34,691 nucleotides of DNA from a virus, in IMG/VR virus record IMGVR_UViG_3300043436_003650, positions 1 through 34,691 of that record, one strand, 5' to 3'. The notes under the pieces were generated by a model. That model was not told the DNA's origin, did not search any database, and saw only the letters and a program-made list of their open reading frames with translations. Shown one piece after another: positions 1-8,219 of this stretch; positions within the stretch are counted from its first letter, which is position 1, and every line of letters starts with the position of its first letter. The position numbers and the translations under genes were made by a program.

Positions 1-127
1 GGCATTGACCTTTTTGGAGGCTGTTTTGAGTACCGCAAAATGAGAGGAGGGTCTAATATCAGTAGACATTCCTGGGGAATTGCTATTGATTTAGACCCTT
101 CTAGAAATTTGCTGAAAGAAACAGCAA
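1..127. repeat. 127-bp exact direct terminal repeat (left copy)
   Basis: These 127 bases recur without a mismatch at 34565-34691. The endolysin reading frame continues cleanly through the join, so the window is a circular molecule of 34,564 bp opened at an arbitrary point. A length of exactly 127 equals a common maximum k-mer of short-read assemblers, so I infer an assembly overlap rather than a true phage terminal redundancy. The real packaging ends cannot be read from it. Confidence 0.95.
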
Positions 128-249
128 GGACAGCTCGTTTTGCTAGACCAGAGTACAAACTAATGATCGATATTTTTTATCGTCATGGTTTCTTGAGCTA
201 CGGAGTAGAAAAGAATTTTGACTGGATGCACTTTGAAATAAGATCCTAG
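1..249 (+). CDS. M15-type peptidoglycan endopeptidase (endolysin), C-terminal part
   Basis: This is residues 73-154 of a 154-residue endolysin whose start lies at 34349; the frame is open from base 1 and stops at 249. It holds the metal site of VanY/M15 D-Ala-D-Ala peptidases: [12 protein letters not shown] supplies His95 and Asp102, and DWMHFEI supplies His149 (numbering of the joined protein). Such enzymes cut peptide cross-links in murein. No signal peptide is seen, so export would rely on the holin encoded just upstream. Its stop overlaps by 4 bp the stop of a tiny gene on the other strand, so the two long transcripts of the genome meet here. Confidence 0.9.
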   Translation, partial: GIDLFGGCFEYRKMRGGSNISRHSWGIAIDLDPSRNLLKETARTARFARPEYKLMIDIFYRHGFLSYGVEKNFDWMHFEIRS

Positions 250-320
250 CAGAAAATAAGATATCCGATACCTATTCCCGCTAGTAGATGTAGAATTGCA
301 TTGTAGATTTGATTTTTCAT
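246..320 (-). CDS. Tiny membrane peptide, 24 aa
   Basis: An ATG at 320 opens a 24-residue frame, [20 protein letters not shown] and four further residues, mostly hydrophobic from residue 8 on, enough for one short membrane span. Its start shares the ATGA of the previous gene's stop, the same coupling as its upstream neighbours, which is the main reason to believe it. It is the last gene of the leftward unit, and its stop overlaps the endolysin stop tail to tail. No function can be assigned, and the size makes it uncertain. Confidence 0.4.
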   Translation of the reverse strand: MKNQIYNAILHLLAGIGIGYLIFC

Positions 321-430
321 GCTAGGAGATTTTGTATTGCTGCTAGTATTGCAATTAATGCGAAAAGTACCATTGAAAACATGATACCAACCATTGACGC
401 TTTGTAGTTTTCCTTTCTTTTATAACTCAT
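317..430 (-). CDS. Small single-span membrane protein, 37 aa
   Basis: The frame starts at 430 with MSYKRKENYKASMVGIMFSM and then a strongly hydrophobic run (VLFALIAILAAI), giving a basic N-terminus followed by one membrane helix. It is joined by ATGA overlaps to the gene before it (427-597) and the one after it (246-320). The charge pattern suggests an inner-membrane anchor with the N-terminus inside. Tiny early membrane proteins of phages are sometimes superinfection-exclusion or host-takeover factors, but nothing here proves that. Confidence 0.5.
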   Translation of the reverse strand: MSYKRKENYKASMVGIMFSMVLFALIAILAAIQNLLA

Positions 431-597
431 GGTTTTTCTCTTTTTGGTAGTGTCCAGAAAGTTCCGTCTTTGTCCTCAATTATCAGAACTGTTTTGCAAT
501 CTTCAAGAGTAGCAGAAACTTCTTTACTTAACTTTATTACCTCTATTTCTCCTTCTCCCAATGTATATTGCGGCAAAGGTTTTTTGTAGTTTTTCAT
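427..597 (-). CDS. Small hypothetical protein, 56 aa
   Basis: The frame runs from an ATG at 597 and begins MKNYKKPLPQYTLGEGEIEV. It is soluble, acidic in the middle and basic at the end (LPKREKP). It is coupled by ATGA overlaps on both sides, inside a chain of six small genes. No motif is recognised. The sequence looks like a compact, mainly beta domain (EVSATLEDCKTVLIIEDKDG), but that is only an impression. Confidence 0.55.
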   Translation of the reverse strand: MKNYKKPLPQYTLGEGEIEVIKLSKEVSATLEDCKTVLIIEDKDGTFWTLPKREKP

Positions 598-770
598 TCT
601 TCAGGTTTTAAATCATAAGCGATGCAAAGTAAGAATTTAAAAGTGAATTCTTCAATTACAATACCATCGAAGCAATGTGAAAAAACAACTGCGTTTTCTA
701 TTGGCAAAATACCTCCGGTCTTAGCTAGGTATTCTTGTATTTTTTGGCGTGCAAATTCTTTGGACATCAT
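594..770 (-). CDS. Small hypothetical protein, 58 aa
   Basis: The frame starts at 770 (or at the adjacent Met, 767) with MMSKEFARQKIQEYLAKTGG and ends IAYDLKPEE. The first half looks helical and amphipathic, the second half hydrophobic and beta-like. The start overlaps the preceding stop as ATGA and the stop overlaps the next start in the same way, so translation is probably coupled. I do not recognise the family. Confidence 0.55.
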   Translation of the reverse strand: MMSKEFARQKIQEYLAKTGGILPIENAVVFSHCFDGIVIEEFTFKFLLCIAYDLKPEE

Positions 771-952
771 GACTTCTTAGTTTTAAAACGTACTTCGCAG
801 CCCCATACTGCATCAAATGTTTGTGGCCAAGAGGTTGTTTTGGATATGGAGCTTTTTACTATAAACACTCTACAACCCTTTCTTTGTTCCCAACGTTTTT
901 TATACTCCTTTTTGAGTTTTCTAGGAACTCTTAATGTTTTTCGCTTTTTCAT
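767..952 (-). CDS. Small basic protein, 61 aa
   Basis: The protein starts MKKRKTLRVPRKLKKEYKKR, very rich in Lys and Arg over the first 25 residues, then becomes less charged (WPQTFDAVWGCEVRF). The basic head suggests nucleic-acid binding. It is coupled by ATGA overlaps to the 149-aa gene upstream and the 58-aa gene downstream. A frame on the other strand covers the same bases but has no upstream signal and lies against the direction of the unit, so I take the minus strand as coding. Confidence 0.6.
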   Translation of the reverse strand: MKKRKTLRVPRKLKKEYKKRWEQRKGCRVFIVKSSISKTTSWPQTFDAVWGCEVRFKTKKS

Positions 953-1398
953 AGCTGAGTCTTTTTAGTGTAACGTAAAACCACGCCAAATTTCAACCAG
1001 CACAGTGCAAGCATGGAGAGTCTTATTCGGCTGTTATTTCCAGTATCGATAATTTTTCTTGTATGAATTTTACCCGACGGCCAGAGCTCTATGTCTGTTC
1101 CCTGCCAACTTGAATTGAGCCAGCTCAATTTGTATCTTTTAAAATAGTCTTTTACTTTTTTCATTCTTTCTGGTGTTTGGTATTTGTCCGATGTTTTTTC
1201 CATGCACTTAAGCCAAAGATAGTTTGCCACTTCGCGTTCTACATTTGGGGTTGTGTTTCCTTGAATCAATTTGGCAGCCTCAATAGTTCTGCCATTGGTT
1301 TTGCCTTTTACTACTAGGAAAAGTTTTCCTTTGGGGGACATCTGACCTTTGTAGATTACTTTTCTTCGCAGTGTGTACGGGTAGAGTTCTTTTTGCAT
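949..1398 (-). CDS. Hypothetical protein, paralogue of the 1496-1786 product
   Basis: This 149-residue protein begins MQKELYPYTLRRKVIYKG. Residues 6-72 align with the 96-aa protein two genes upstream: PYTxRRKxIYKGxMxPKG, then a lysine-containing strand, then a helix ending ExEVxNYLWL-like. The extra C-terminal half (about residues 75-149) is basic and aromatic and has no counterpart there. The two genes look like an old tandem duplication followed by an extension. The shared part could be a small beta-barrel with a helix, but no function is known to me. An A-rich leader precedes the ATG and no Shine-Dalgarno site is seen. Confidence 0.7.
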   Translation of the reverse strand: MQKELYPYTLRRKVIYKGQMSPKGKLFLVVKGKTNGRTIEAAKLIQGNTTPNVEREVANYLWLKCMEKTSDKYQTPERMKKVKDYFKRYKLSWLNSSWQGTDIELWPSGKIHTRKIIDTGNNSRIRLSMLALCWLKFGVVLRYTKKTQL

Positions 1399-1399
1399 T

Positions 1400-1489
1400 T
1401 TATTTTCGGTTTTTAATTTCGTATAGATTAATCGCTATCAGTGCCATTATGCAATAAAGAACTAATAGAGGGAATGCAGCTAAATTCAT
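1400..1489 (-). CDS. Tiny membrane peptide, 29 aa
   Basis: An ATG at 1489 opens MNLAAFPLLVLYCIMALIAI followed by NLYEIKNRK. This is one clean hydrophobic span with a positively charged tail, so the C-terminus would stay in the cytoplasm. It fills the only gap between two clear genes, beginning 7 bases after one stop and ending 1 base before the next ATG, which supports it as a real gene. Function unknown; similar in style to the tiny membrane proteins at the end of the unit. Confidence 0.5.
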   Translation of the reverse strand: MNLAAFPLLVLYCIMALIAINLYEIKNRK

Positions 1490-1495
1490 AGGTTC

Positions 1496-1786
1496 TTAGT
1501 TTTTATTGTTTTCAAAATGCTCCAAATAAAGATAGTTGCACAATTTGCGTTCTACTTCTTCAGTGATGCCACCTTTCACTAATTGAGACAATTCTCTGGT
1601 TTTCTTCCCTATTACTTTACCTCCATTTTCAAAAAGTATATCGGCTTTAATTACGATGTAAAAATAGCCTTTAGGTGCCATTTTACCTTTGTAGATCAGT
1701 TTTCTCCTACTTGTGTAGGGTAGTTCGTCTTTTTCAAGGCCTGCTAGTGTTCTTAAGTTGTCCTCTTGTTCTTTAGTCATTTTCAT
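1496..1786 (-). CDS. Hypothetical protein, 96 aa, paralogue of the 949-1398 product
   Basis: The protein begins MKMTKEQEDNLRTLAGLEKD; a second Met at residue 3 could be the true start. Residues 22-90 carry the pattern shared with the 149-aa protein downstream: PYTSRRKLIYKGKMAPKG, a strand with IVIKA, and VERKLCNYLYLE. It follows the helicase gene by one base and lies in the same unit. Likely a small protein of the replication region; no family recognised. Confidence 0.7.
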   Translation of the reverse strand: MKMTKEQEDNLRTLAGLEKDELPYTSRRKLIYKGKMAPKGYFYIVIKADILFENGGKVIGKKTRELSQLVKGGITEEVERKLCNYLYLEHFENNKN

Positions 1787-1787
1787 T

Positions 1788-3155
1788 TTATTGGTTTTTG
1801 TATTGTTTTATTTTCGCTTTCACGGCTTCCATTAGCGCGTTTTGGCCTTTCTCTTTACGTTCTTGTGCTGCTATGACGTCTTCGTCCATTGTGCCCTTTA
1901 AAATGAGCTTATTCACAATGACCCTTTGCTTCTGCCCTTGGCGATCTAATCTGGCATTGAACTGCTGTTCCAACTCTAGTGACCAAGTTTGACCAAACCA
2001 AACAATGATGTTGCCTCCAGCTTGCAAATTCAGTCCGTGGCCTCCAGATGCGGGGTGCATCATTAAGAGTTGAATGTTTCCTTTGTTCCATTCCAAAATG
2101 TCATTGTCATCAGTAAGCTTTTTTGGCTTGTATGCTTTTAAGTATTGCGATATCCTTTCTGCATCACTTTGATAGGTATATGCAACCAAAACAGGTTTGC
2201 CATTGGCACTCTCCATGATTTCTTCCAGGGCTTCCAGTTTCAAAGTGTGGATTTCGTGTGAATCCTTTTCGCTGTCATAGACTGAGCCGTTTGCAAACTG
2301 CAAAAGTTTATTACTCAGCGCTGCAGCATTTGCTGAAGTGATTTGAGCATCCGTTTCGAAAATCTCAAGTACTTTTTCCTTTTCAAATGCTTTATAGGCT
2401 CTTCTCAGGCTCTCTGGCATCTCCAATTTGATATGGTTGTTGATGCGTTCTGGGAGATCCAAATAGTCTTTGGCTTTCATGCTCATGCAAATGTCCGCAA
2501 TGGCTTTGTGAATTCGTTCATCTGAGCCCTTTTTGACATTGTAATTGTAAACTATGTGCCCATTTGACCTTCCAGGAGAAAAGAAATCGGATCTAAAAGC
2601 GCCAATCGTCCTTCCAAGTCTTTCGCCTTTGTCCAATAAGTAAATCTGTGGCCACAGGTCAATGAGATTATTTGGTGCAGGCGTACCGGTCAAAAGCACT
2701 ACTCTGCTAAAGTGTACCAATTTAAGTGCTTTAAACCGTTTTGAAGCATGATTCTTAAATGAACTACTCTCATCTATCACCAGCATGTCAAATGGAAGGG
2801 CGCTTCCACCATATTGCGCGCACAACCATTGGACGTTGTCCCGGCCAATAGTGTAAATATCCGCTTTTTCCTGCAGCGCTTTTTTTCGGTTCATGGCGTT
2901 TCCTGTGACCACAGAGACTTTTAAATGTTGTAAGTGGGGCCATTGGGCCACTTCTTGTTTCCAAACGCTCTCAGCCACTCTTTTTGGCGCTATAACCAAA
3001 ACTCTGTTCACTTCCACTTCTTCATAGATCAGTCTATTTATGGCCGTCAAAGTCGATACGGTTTTTCCTAGCCCCATGTCCAGGAACAACCCGCATTTGT
3101 TGTGGCTGAAAATATGCTCAACAGCTTGCAATTGATATCCGTGTAGTTTCTTCAT
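1788..3155 (-). CDS. SNF2-like DEAD/DEAH helicase
   Basis: A 455-residue superfamily 2 ATPase. Visible motifs: DMGLGKT (motif I, about residues 26-32), VIDESSSF (motif II, about 126-133), LTGTPAPN (motif III, about 155-162), GGHGLNLQ (motif V) and QQFNARLDRQGQ (motif VI, arginine fingers). Both RecA lobes are complete; no extra DNA-binding domain is added. Proteins of this type sit beside VRR-NUC and VapE genes in many siphophage replication modules and are thought to remodel DNA during replication or recombination. Its ATG overlaps the VRR-NUC stop as ATGA, so the two are probably made together. Confidence 0.9.
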   Translation of the reverse strand: MKKLHGYQLQAVEHIFSHNKCGLFLDMGLGKTVSTLTAINRLIYEEVEVNRVLVIAPKRVAESVWKQEVAQWPHLQHLKVSVVTGNAMNRKKALQEKADIYTIGRDNVQWLCAQYGGSALPFDMLVIDESSSFKNHASKRFKALKLVHFSRVVLLTGTPAPNNLIDLWPQIYLLDKGERLGRTIGAFRSDFFSPGRSNGHIVYNYNVKKGSDERIHKAIADICMSMKAKDYLDLPERINNHIKLEMPESLRRAYKAFEKEKVLEIFETDAQITSANAAALSNKLLQFANGSVYDSEKDSHEIHTLKLEALEEIMESANGKPVLVAYTYQSDAERISQYLKAYKPKKLTDDNDILEWNKGNIQLLMMHPASGGHGLNLQAGGNIIVWFGQTWSLELEQQFNARLDRQGQKQRVIVNKLILKGTMDEDVIAAQERKEKGQNALMEAVKAKIKQYKNQ

Positions 3156-3478
3156 AGAACGAACCCGTCAAGTTTATAATCTACATAGTTGATAAAGTCC
3201 TGAATCCAATTCAATGCCGAATCTTTACTATCTACAACTCCCGTAAAGCTCCCAGCCTTTTGCAACTCGGAAAGAAAAACCGCCTGAAGTTGTCTTGGTT
3301 TTTTCCCTGGTGCTTTAATTTCTGCAAATCCTGCTACTCCCCTATATAGAACTATTCTATCAGGCATGCCCGCTTCAAAAGTCGGCAGCATTTTAAAAGA
3401 CTTCAGCTTTGTTTCTTTGCACATTCTAGCAAAGTACTTCTCAATATAGCTTTCGCTCATAGTATTTTTGTTTGCCAT
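3152..3478 (-). CDS. VRR-NUC domain nuclease
   Basis: A 108-residue stand-alone VRR-NUC protein of the PD-(D/E)XK superfamily. GMPDRIVLY supplies the conserved Asp and AEIKAPGKKPRQLQ supplies the Glu-x-Lys catalytic pair and trailing Gln. The length fits the phage version of the family, which acts on branched DNA. The gene overlaps the end of the primase-helicase gene by 38 bases and the start of the helicase gene by 4, which argues for a shared task. A later Met (residue 7) is possible, but the first keeps an N-terminal helix. Confidence 0.88.
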   Translation of the reverse strand: MANKNTMSESYIEKYFARMCKETKLKSFKMLPTFEAGMPDRIVLYRGVAGFAEIKAPGKKPRQLQAVFLSELQKAGSFTGVVDSKDSALNWIQDFINYVDYKLDGFVL

Positions 3479-5771
3479 AAATTTTGAAATTCGTTGTGCT
3501 CACTTTCGCGGTCCATCCTTGTAGGCTTCGAAGTAAATCATTCACTTCTCTAGTATTGTAGCGCGTCATGTCTTCTTTGTTCTTCCCTAGACACTCACAC
3601 CATACCTCAGCCGTACATGTTACGTCTCTAAGCTCTGTTCCTACGTTTTTAGGATTGTCTAGCCATGCTCTTCTATCATAGATATCTAGATCCGCCCAAT
3701 TTTTAGGAAGTAATCTATCCAAGTATTCTAGAATCATGCCTAAGCGTTCATCTTTTTCGCTGTGAAGCTCTTGAGATATGCGTGCCTGGCTTTCTACTTC
3801 TTTAGATAGGTATAGCGTTTCTCCTGCATTGTAAAGCTCAACTGCTTCAGCCCACAACTGGTCTATCTCAAGTGGCAAATCTCTAAAAACGTCTTTTTTG
3901 ATTTGATGCTGCCCACATAGTATTGGCCAGAATCGGCGGTTGCCTGTTGGGTCCTTCAGAAATTCTAAATTATTGGTAGTCCCCCAACAAGTACACTGTC
4001 TGTAAAACGTCTCAGGGACTCTAGCATAAGCCGGACGATAGTCGTCCTTTTGCTTACTGATAAAATGCTTGATGGCTTCCACTTCAGATTTCTTAAATGC
4101 GGATAATTCCGCTATCTCAATAATCCAAGCGCCCTGAAGTTGCTCAATCGCTTCTTTGCCCTGGACAGTGGAAAAGCTATCCGAGAACCATCCACGGCCC
4201 AAAATGTTTAAAAAGGAAGATTTCTTCATTCCCTGGTCTCCTACTAAAACTAGCATATAGTCAAACTTGCAACCAGGCTCCATGATGCGTGCCACAGATG
4301 CAACCATCATTTTTCGAAATGCTTCTTTTGTGAATTTGTTATCTTCTGCACCAAAATACTCCGATAGTGTGTGCGCGATTCTTTCTTTGCCGTCCCATTT
4401 TAAGCTCTTCAGATAGCTTTTTATAGGGTGAATGGTGTTACGCTCTATTTCTAGGGATAAACTGTCCTCAATCTTACCTGCAGAACAAATATTGTACACC
4501 ATTTCAACATAGTTTCGCACTCCTGAATAGTCCACATTGCGTACCGGTTCCATCTCAGATACTTCTCTCCAAGGAGCTGAACGCAAAATATAGCGTTTGG
4601 CGTCGAAAGTATTGTAGCTAAAAAGGCCTTTTAAATTGGCATCATTTGCAAAAATCAAATTCAAGTTGTGCGCCGTGCTAAGAAAGTTTCCTTTGCGGTC
4701 AATTTCTAATTCAGTCAACCAATCAGTGGACTCTGCAGCTTCGCTAGTTGGAATGCTTGTTTTCTCAGAAGCTAAAGTGAATTTCACTCCCTTATCTTCT
4801 GTGCAGAGTTCTTCCATCCTTTTAAAAGAGGTTAAATCCTGGGCGTTTTTGTCAAGGTGTCCAAATAAATGGATTCGAACTAAGTCAAATGAATTGCAAA
4901 GTCTTCCGCTTGTTGGATCTGTTCCGTGGTGCGAGTAGGACCAAATGTTATCATAGACCATGAGACCCGATGAGGTACTTCCTTTGGCGTATGTATAGCG
5001 GTCTTGTTCAGTTGGTGAATAAAGATCCGGCAAAAACTTCTCAATAGCTTCTGCAATGCCGTAAGTTCTACAGAATGCGCCTACTACTCCTTTTTTCAGA
5101 GCCGGGTCTTCCTGTTTGCTTGCAACTTCGCCAATTTCTTTAACCTTTCCTTTAGCAATAGGCCAAAGGCTAGTGTCCTTCCAGTCAATGTAGGAGTCCA
5201 AAACCTCATCGGCGCTTAAGAATTCTCCATGTTGTTCTTCCCAGTAGTATTCTACATCTTTCGGATGACTAGGCCAGAACATTAATCTGTTCACATCAAA
5301 AGTTGTGGGGTCGAAAAGCTCAATACCTAAATTCCCGGCAACCTTTCTCGAGATGGCTGAATACTCATCTGGACTCACTTCTCTGTCTAGAGGAATAATT
5401 AAGCGATATCTCGGAGCTTCTGGGCTATGTTTGTGCGTAGCATGTAAAAAAGCTGCACAACCATAAAGCATTTCAAAGTCAAAGAAGAAATCCAAATTGG
5501 AAAAATCCAAGTCGAGTGTCAATAACTGACGATGTCCAACAGAATTGATAGTCCTTTTACCGCCAACTAAGTAGCCGCCAACGTAGCCGCCGACATCTTT
5601 AATTTTCCCCTGATCTTCTTTTGAAGCGTTCAGATACTCTTTGAGCGTTTCTGAAGTTTGGACACTCGACTTTAGCTTTTCAGTGAATTGCTCCCATGTC
5701 ATTTGGGTGTTTTTCCACTTCTTAGACGTAGCCGAATATCCAATTGCTATGTCTATAGTTCTCTCTTGCAT
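3441..5771 (-). CDS. PrimPol-VapE primase-helicase
   Basis: A 776-residue replication protein with two halves. Residues 55-200 look like an archaeo-eukaryotic primase core: LLTLDLDF gives the DxD pair (about 87-89), HATHKHSP the His motif, RYRLIIPLDR a following strand and VNRLMFWPS a later motif. A linker with SHHGTDP and CNSFDLVRI (about 280-300) is typical before VapE. Residues 500-620 form the ATPase: GDQGMKKSS Walker A (511-519), IIEIAEL Walker B (550-556), NRRFWPI near 611. It probably primes and unwinds phage DNA for the polymerase encoded upstream. The start at 5771 overlaps a small gene by 19 bases. Confidence 0.9.
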   Translation of the reverse strand: MQERTIDIAIGYSATSKKWKNTQMTWEQFTEKLKSSVQTSETLKEYLNASKEDQGKIKDVGGYVGGYLVGGKRTINSVGHRQLLTLDLDFSNLDFFFDFEMLYGCAAFLHATHKHSPEAPRYRLIIPLDREVSPDEYSAISRKVAGNLGIELFDPTTFDVNRLMFWPSHPKDVEYYWEEQHGEFLSADEVLDSYIDWKDTSLWPIAKGKVKEIGEVASKQEDPALKKGVVGAFCRTYGIAEAIEKFLPDLYSPTEQDRYTYAKGSTSSGLMVYDNIWSYSHHGTDPTSGRLCNSFDLVRIHLFGHLDKNAQDLTSFKRMEELCTEDKGVKFTLASEKTSIPTSEAAESTDWLTELEIDRKGNFLSTAHNLNLIFANDANLKGLFSYNTFDAKRYILRSAPWREVSEMEPVRNVDYSGVRNYVEMVYNICSAGKIEDSLSLEIERNTIHPIKSYLKSLKWDGKERIAHTLSEYFGAEDNKFTKEAFRKMMVASVARIMEPGCKFDYMLVLVGDQGMKKSSFLNILGRGWFSDSFSTVQGKEAIEQLQGAWIIEIAELSAFKKSEVEAIKHFISKQKDDYRPAYARVPETFYRQCTCWGTTNNLEFLKDPTGNRRFWPILCGQHQIKKDVFRDLPLEIDQLWAEAVELYNAGETLYLSKEVESQARISQELHSEKDERLGMILEYLDRLLPKNWADLDIYDRRAWLDNPKNVGTELRDVTCTAEVWCECLGKNKEDMTRYNTREVNDLLRSLQGWTAKVSTTNFKIYGKQKYYERKLY

Positions 5772-5917
5772 CTCTCCTCGTAAGCCTTTAAAATCTTCTT
5801 AACTTTCTGTCTGATTTCTTTTTTGTACTTAATTGGAATCGATACCGTGACTCGATCTTTACTAATGAGACTGGGCTTTCTTCCCGCGCCTTCTCTTTTT
5901 CCTCCTCTAGTTGCCAT
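5753..5917 (-). CDS. Small basic, ribbon-helix-helix-like protein, 54 aa
   Basis: An ATG at 5917 opens a 54-residue frame beginning MATRGGKREGAGRKPSLISK. The GGKREGAGRK head is a recurrent opening of small phage DNA-binding proteins. The following part (RVTVSIPIKYKKEIRQKVKK) has the strand-then-helix pattern of ribbon-helix-helix folds. It fills the gap between the polymerase and primase-helicase genes and overlaps the latter by 19 bases. A role as a DNA-binding accessory or autoregulator of the replication genes is inference only. Confidence 0.65.
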   Translation of the reverse strand: MATRGGKREGAGRKPSLISKDRVTVSIPIKYKKEIRQKVKKILKAYEERCKREL

Positions 5918-5925
5918 TCTATATT

Positions 5926-7848
5926 TTATTTTTGAAAATATTTAACCTCTTCTCCTTTTGCATCCAGTGGAAAACCTTCAGCCCAGGTAGGTAGTTCTTT
6001 CATTAAGTTTTCCAATTCTTCTCGATTCCCGTTTTCAACTACGATTTCATCGTGAATATGCATTATAATTGTGTGTCCTGCTTCATGCACTTTCACAACT
6101 GCTTCAGCCATGAAGTCGCGTGCGACTGCTTGAGTAACATTTTCCGCAATTTTGCCACCGTAGGTATCAACCCAAGTCCATTTGCGAGTCACTGTGTCGG
6201 CCCACATGTATTGAATTGATGGGCGCCCGTATTTATTTGGGGCAATTCTAGCTTTCCAATATGTGAGAGATCTACCTGAAGGCAACTCTATGCGCATGCA
6301 CTTGGTGTCTGTTCTGAACACAAAATGTCCATATTTTACAGCCTTTTTATACTCTATGGACTTTCTAGCTGCATCTTCCATTCCCTGCCAAAATTGAACA
6401 ATAGCGCTGTTGGCTTTTCTCCAAGCTTCAACCGTGCTTTCCATTTCTTGGTGTGAAAGACCTAAATCCGCTCCTAATGCTTCACCCATTTTCTCCAGGG
6501 CTTTTGCTCCGCCCTGGTATCCAAGTGCGAGCTCTGCCACTTTTCCTTTTTGGCGGTCTTTATCAGTCATCGTATCAATAGGAATGTTGAACATCCTAGA
6601 TGCCGATTCTTTGTAAATATCGCGCTTTTCTTTTGAATGGAATAAATCCATTCTCCATTTTTCCTTTGCCAGCCATGCAAGCACTCGCGCTTCAATTGCC
6701 GAGTAGTCGGACAGGGTTAAGTGTGTTGAACCCTTTCCAGGAATAAAAGCCGTTCTTATCAACTGGGATAAAACGTCCTGAATATCTGAGAACAATAAAG
6801 TCAAGGTATCGTAGTCCCCACGCTTAACAACCCTGCGAGCTTCGTCTAGATCCTGCATGTAGTTTCTTGGTAGATTCTGTACCTGGACTAAACGTCCCGC
6901 CCAACGTCCTGTGCGATTAGCGCCGTAGAACTGAAACAGTCCACGGATACGGCCATCATCCATTGCGCATGCCAGCATAGAGTCATACTTTTTAACACTC
7001 GTTTTGCTTAATCGTTTACGAAGGTCCAGTAACTCCATAACTTTGGCATTGTCAAAACTAAGTGTAGCTAGGGCTCCTTTGGCTAGGCTTGTTATCTCTT
7101 CGCCTGTTTGCTCTTCTATCCAATTTCTTAGCTGCAAATTACTGTTAGGGTTACTGAGACCTGTAATTTCTTGAGCACGTTTGTTCATTTGCTCTCGGTC
7201 AATTTCATTAATGTGCAATACTTGCTCAATAAAAAAGAGATCAACCTGAACTCCGTTTTGGTTAATCATCTGATCCACTTCATAAAGCTTCTGCTCAAAG
7301 CTTGTTAGCGGGTTAGACTTTAAAATATTGTAGATTTCCATTTCTGCCACAACGTCTTGGCGGCAATACTCTTTAAATGCTTCCCATTTCTCAGGGTCAT
7401 GATGAGGTAGGTTGCGGGTTCTGCCTCCGTTGGTTTTTGTTGGCTTGACGTCCATACAAAAATAGCGTATCAATGCGGCACCTGCAGCGCTTTTACTTTT
7501 AGAGCCTAGGTCTAAAGCTTCAGACACGTCTTTTAGTGCCATAGGCAGTCCATTGTAACCTGCTAAAACTGCAGTACACACCCACTCATTGCCGACGTTT
7601 AAGCCCATTGCCGAAAGACAAACACGCTCAAAAGTGGCATTGTGTGCCAATTTCTGGACCTTTGGGTCCTCTAAATCCTTTCGAACTTGTTCTGGTAAAT
7701 CTGCCCAGTCGCACACTTCGACAGGACCTCCATACGAATAGGCAATGCAAAGAACCTCAAAGTCGATGGCGTCCGCATATTTGTAGACGCCAGACTTTTT
7801 GAGATCAACTGAGCTATAGGTTTCGATATCTACGTGGAGATGCATCAT
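5926..7848 (-). CDS. Family A DNA polymerase with 3'-5' exonuclease
   Basis: This 640-residue polymerase starts with a DnaQ-like proofreading domain: DIET at 7-10 (Exo I), HNATFE at 69-74 (Exo II), YCRQDVV at 161-167 (Exo III). The polymerase domain shows GANRTGRWAGR (309-319), motif A DYSAIEAR (381-388), motif B RQKGKVAELALGYQGG (432-447) and motif C HDE (599-601). All catalytic acids are present. It lacks the 5'-nuclease domain of bacterial Pol I, as is usual in phages. It should replicate the phage genome together with the PrimPol-VapE protein. The ATG overlaps the previous stop (ATGA); a second Met follows directly. Confidence 0.95.
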   Translation of the reverse strand: MMHLHVDIETYSSVDLKKSGVYKYADAIDFEVLCIAYSYGGPVEVCDWADLPEQVRKDLEDPKVQKLAHNATFERVCLSAMGLNVGNEWVCTAVLAGYNGLPMALKDVSEALDLGSKSKSAAGAALIRYFCMDVKPTKTNGGRTRNLPHHDPEKWEAFKEYCRQDVVAEMEIYNILKSNPLTSFEQKLYEVDQMINQNGVQVDLFFIEQVLHINEIDREQMNKRAQEITGLSNPNSNLQLRNWIEEQTGEEITSLAKGALATLSFDNAKVMELLDLRKRLSKTSVKKYDSMLACAMDDGRIRGLFQFYGANRTGRWAGRLVQVQNLPRNYMQDLDEARRVVKRGDYDTLTLLFSDIQDVLSQLIRTAFIPGKGSTHLTLSDYSAIEARVLAWLAKEKWRMDLFHSKEKRDIYKESASRMFNIPIDTMTDKDRQKGKVAELALGYQGGAKALEKMGEALGADLGLSHQEMESTVEAWRKANSAIVQFWQGMEDAARKSIEYKKAVKYGHFVFRTDTKCMRIELPSGRSLTYWKARIAPNKYGRPSIQYMWADTVTRKWTWVDTYGGKIAENVTQAVARDFMAEAVVKVHEAGHTIIMHIHDEIVVENGNREELENLMKELPTWAEGFPLDAKGEEVKYFQK

Positions 7849-8198
7849 TGTCCTGCGTCGTAGATTTTAGTAGGACGCCAAAATTTTAGCGCTTGGTCAA
7901 AGCCGTTCTGATCAGTCAGGTTCCCGGCAATTGTTTTCGTTTGGTCAAAATCTAATAATTCACCTAAGTGCGCTTCTTCTGTCTCAACAACGTACATAAT
8001 TTGACAACCAGCTATTGACATGTTTCCGATTTCCAAAAACCAATTGGTATGCGTTCTGTTTGGACTAAAACCCAATGTTTTTTCAGAAGAGTGAATCCCC
8101 TTAAGTTTTCCAAATACCGCTTTATATTCTCTACCATCTGGAGCTAAAAACCAAGACTCAGTTGTGCAAAGTACGTTCTTTCCTATTTTGTTTTGCAT
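7845..8198 (-). CDS. Hypothetical protein of the replication module, 117 aa
   Basis: The sequence starts MQNKIGKNVLCTTESWFLAP and continues with mixed beta-type segments (REYKAVFGKLKGI, NWFLEIGNMSIAG). It has no membrane span, no HTH and no catalytic motif that I recognise. Its end is joined to the polymerase start by ATGA, and the tRNA-like element lies just upstream, so its mRNA must carry that structure 22 bases before the start codon. It may assist the polymerase, judging only from position. Confidence 0.7.
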   Translation of the reverse strand: MQNKIGKNVLCTTESWFLAPDGREYKAVFGKLKGIHSSEKTLGFSPNRTHTNWFLEIGNMSIAGCQIMYVVETEEAHLGELLDFDQTKTIAGNLTDQNGFDQALKFWRPTKIYDAGQ

Positions 8199-8219
8199 CG
8201 TTCTTTTATTTTAAATTTG

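Noticed and set aside
1-127. True direct terminal repeat of the virion DNA
   Set aside because: It lies inside the endolysin coding sequence and its length equals a common assembler k-mer, so an assembly overlap is the simpler reading.
4864-4885. tRNA T-arm-like string GGATTCGAAC
   Set aside because: It lies in the PrimPol-VapE coding sequence and no acceptor or D arm can be formed around it.
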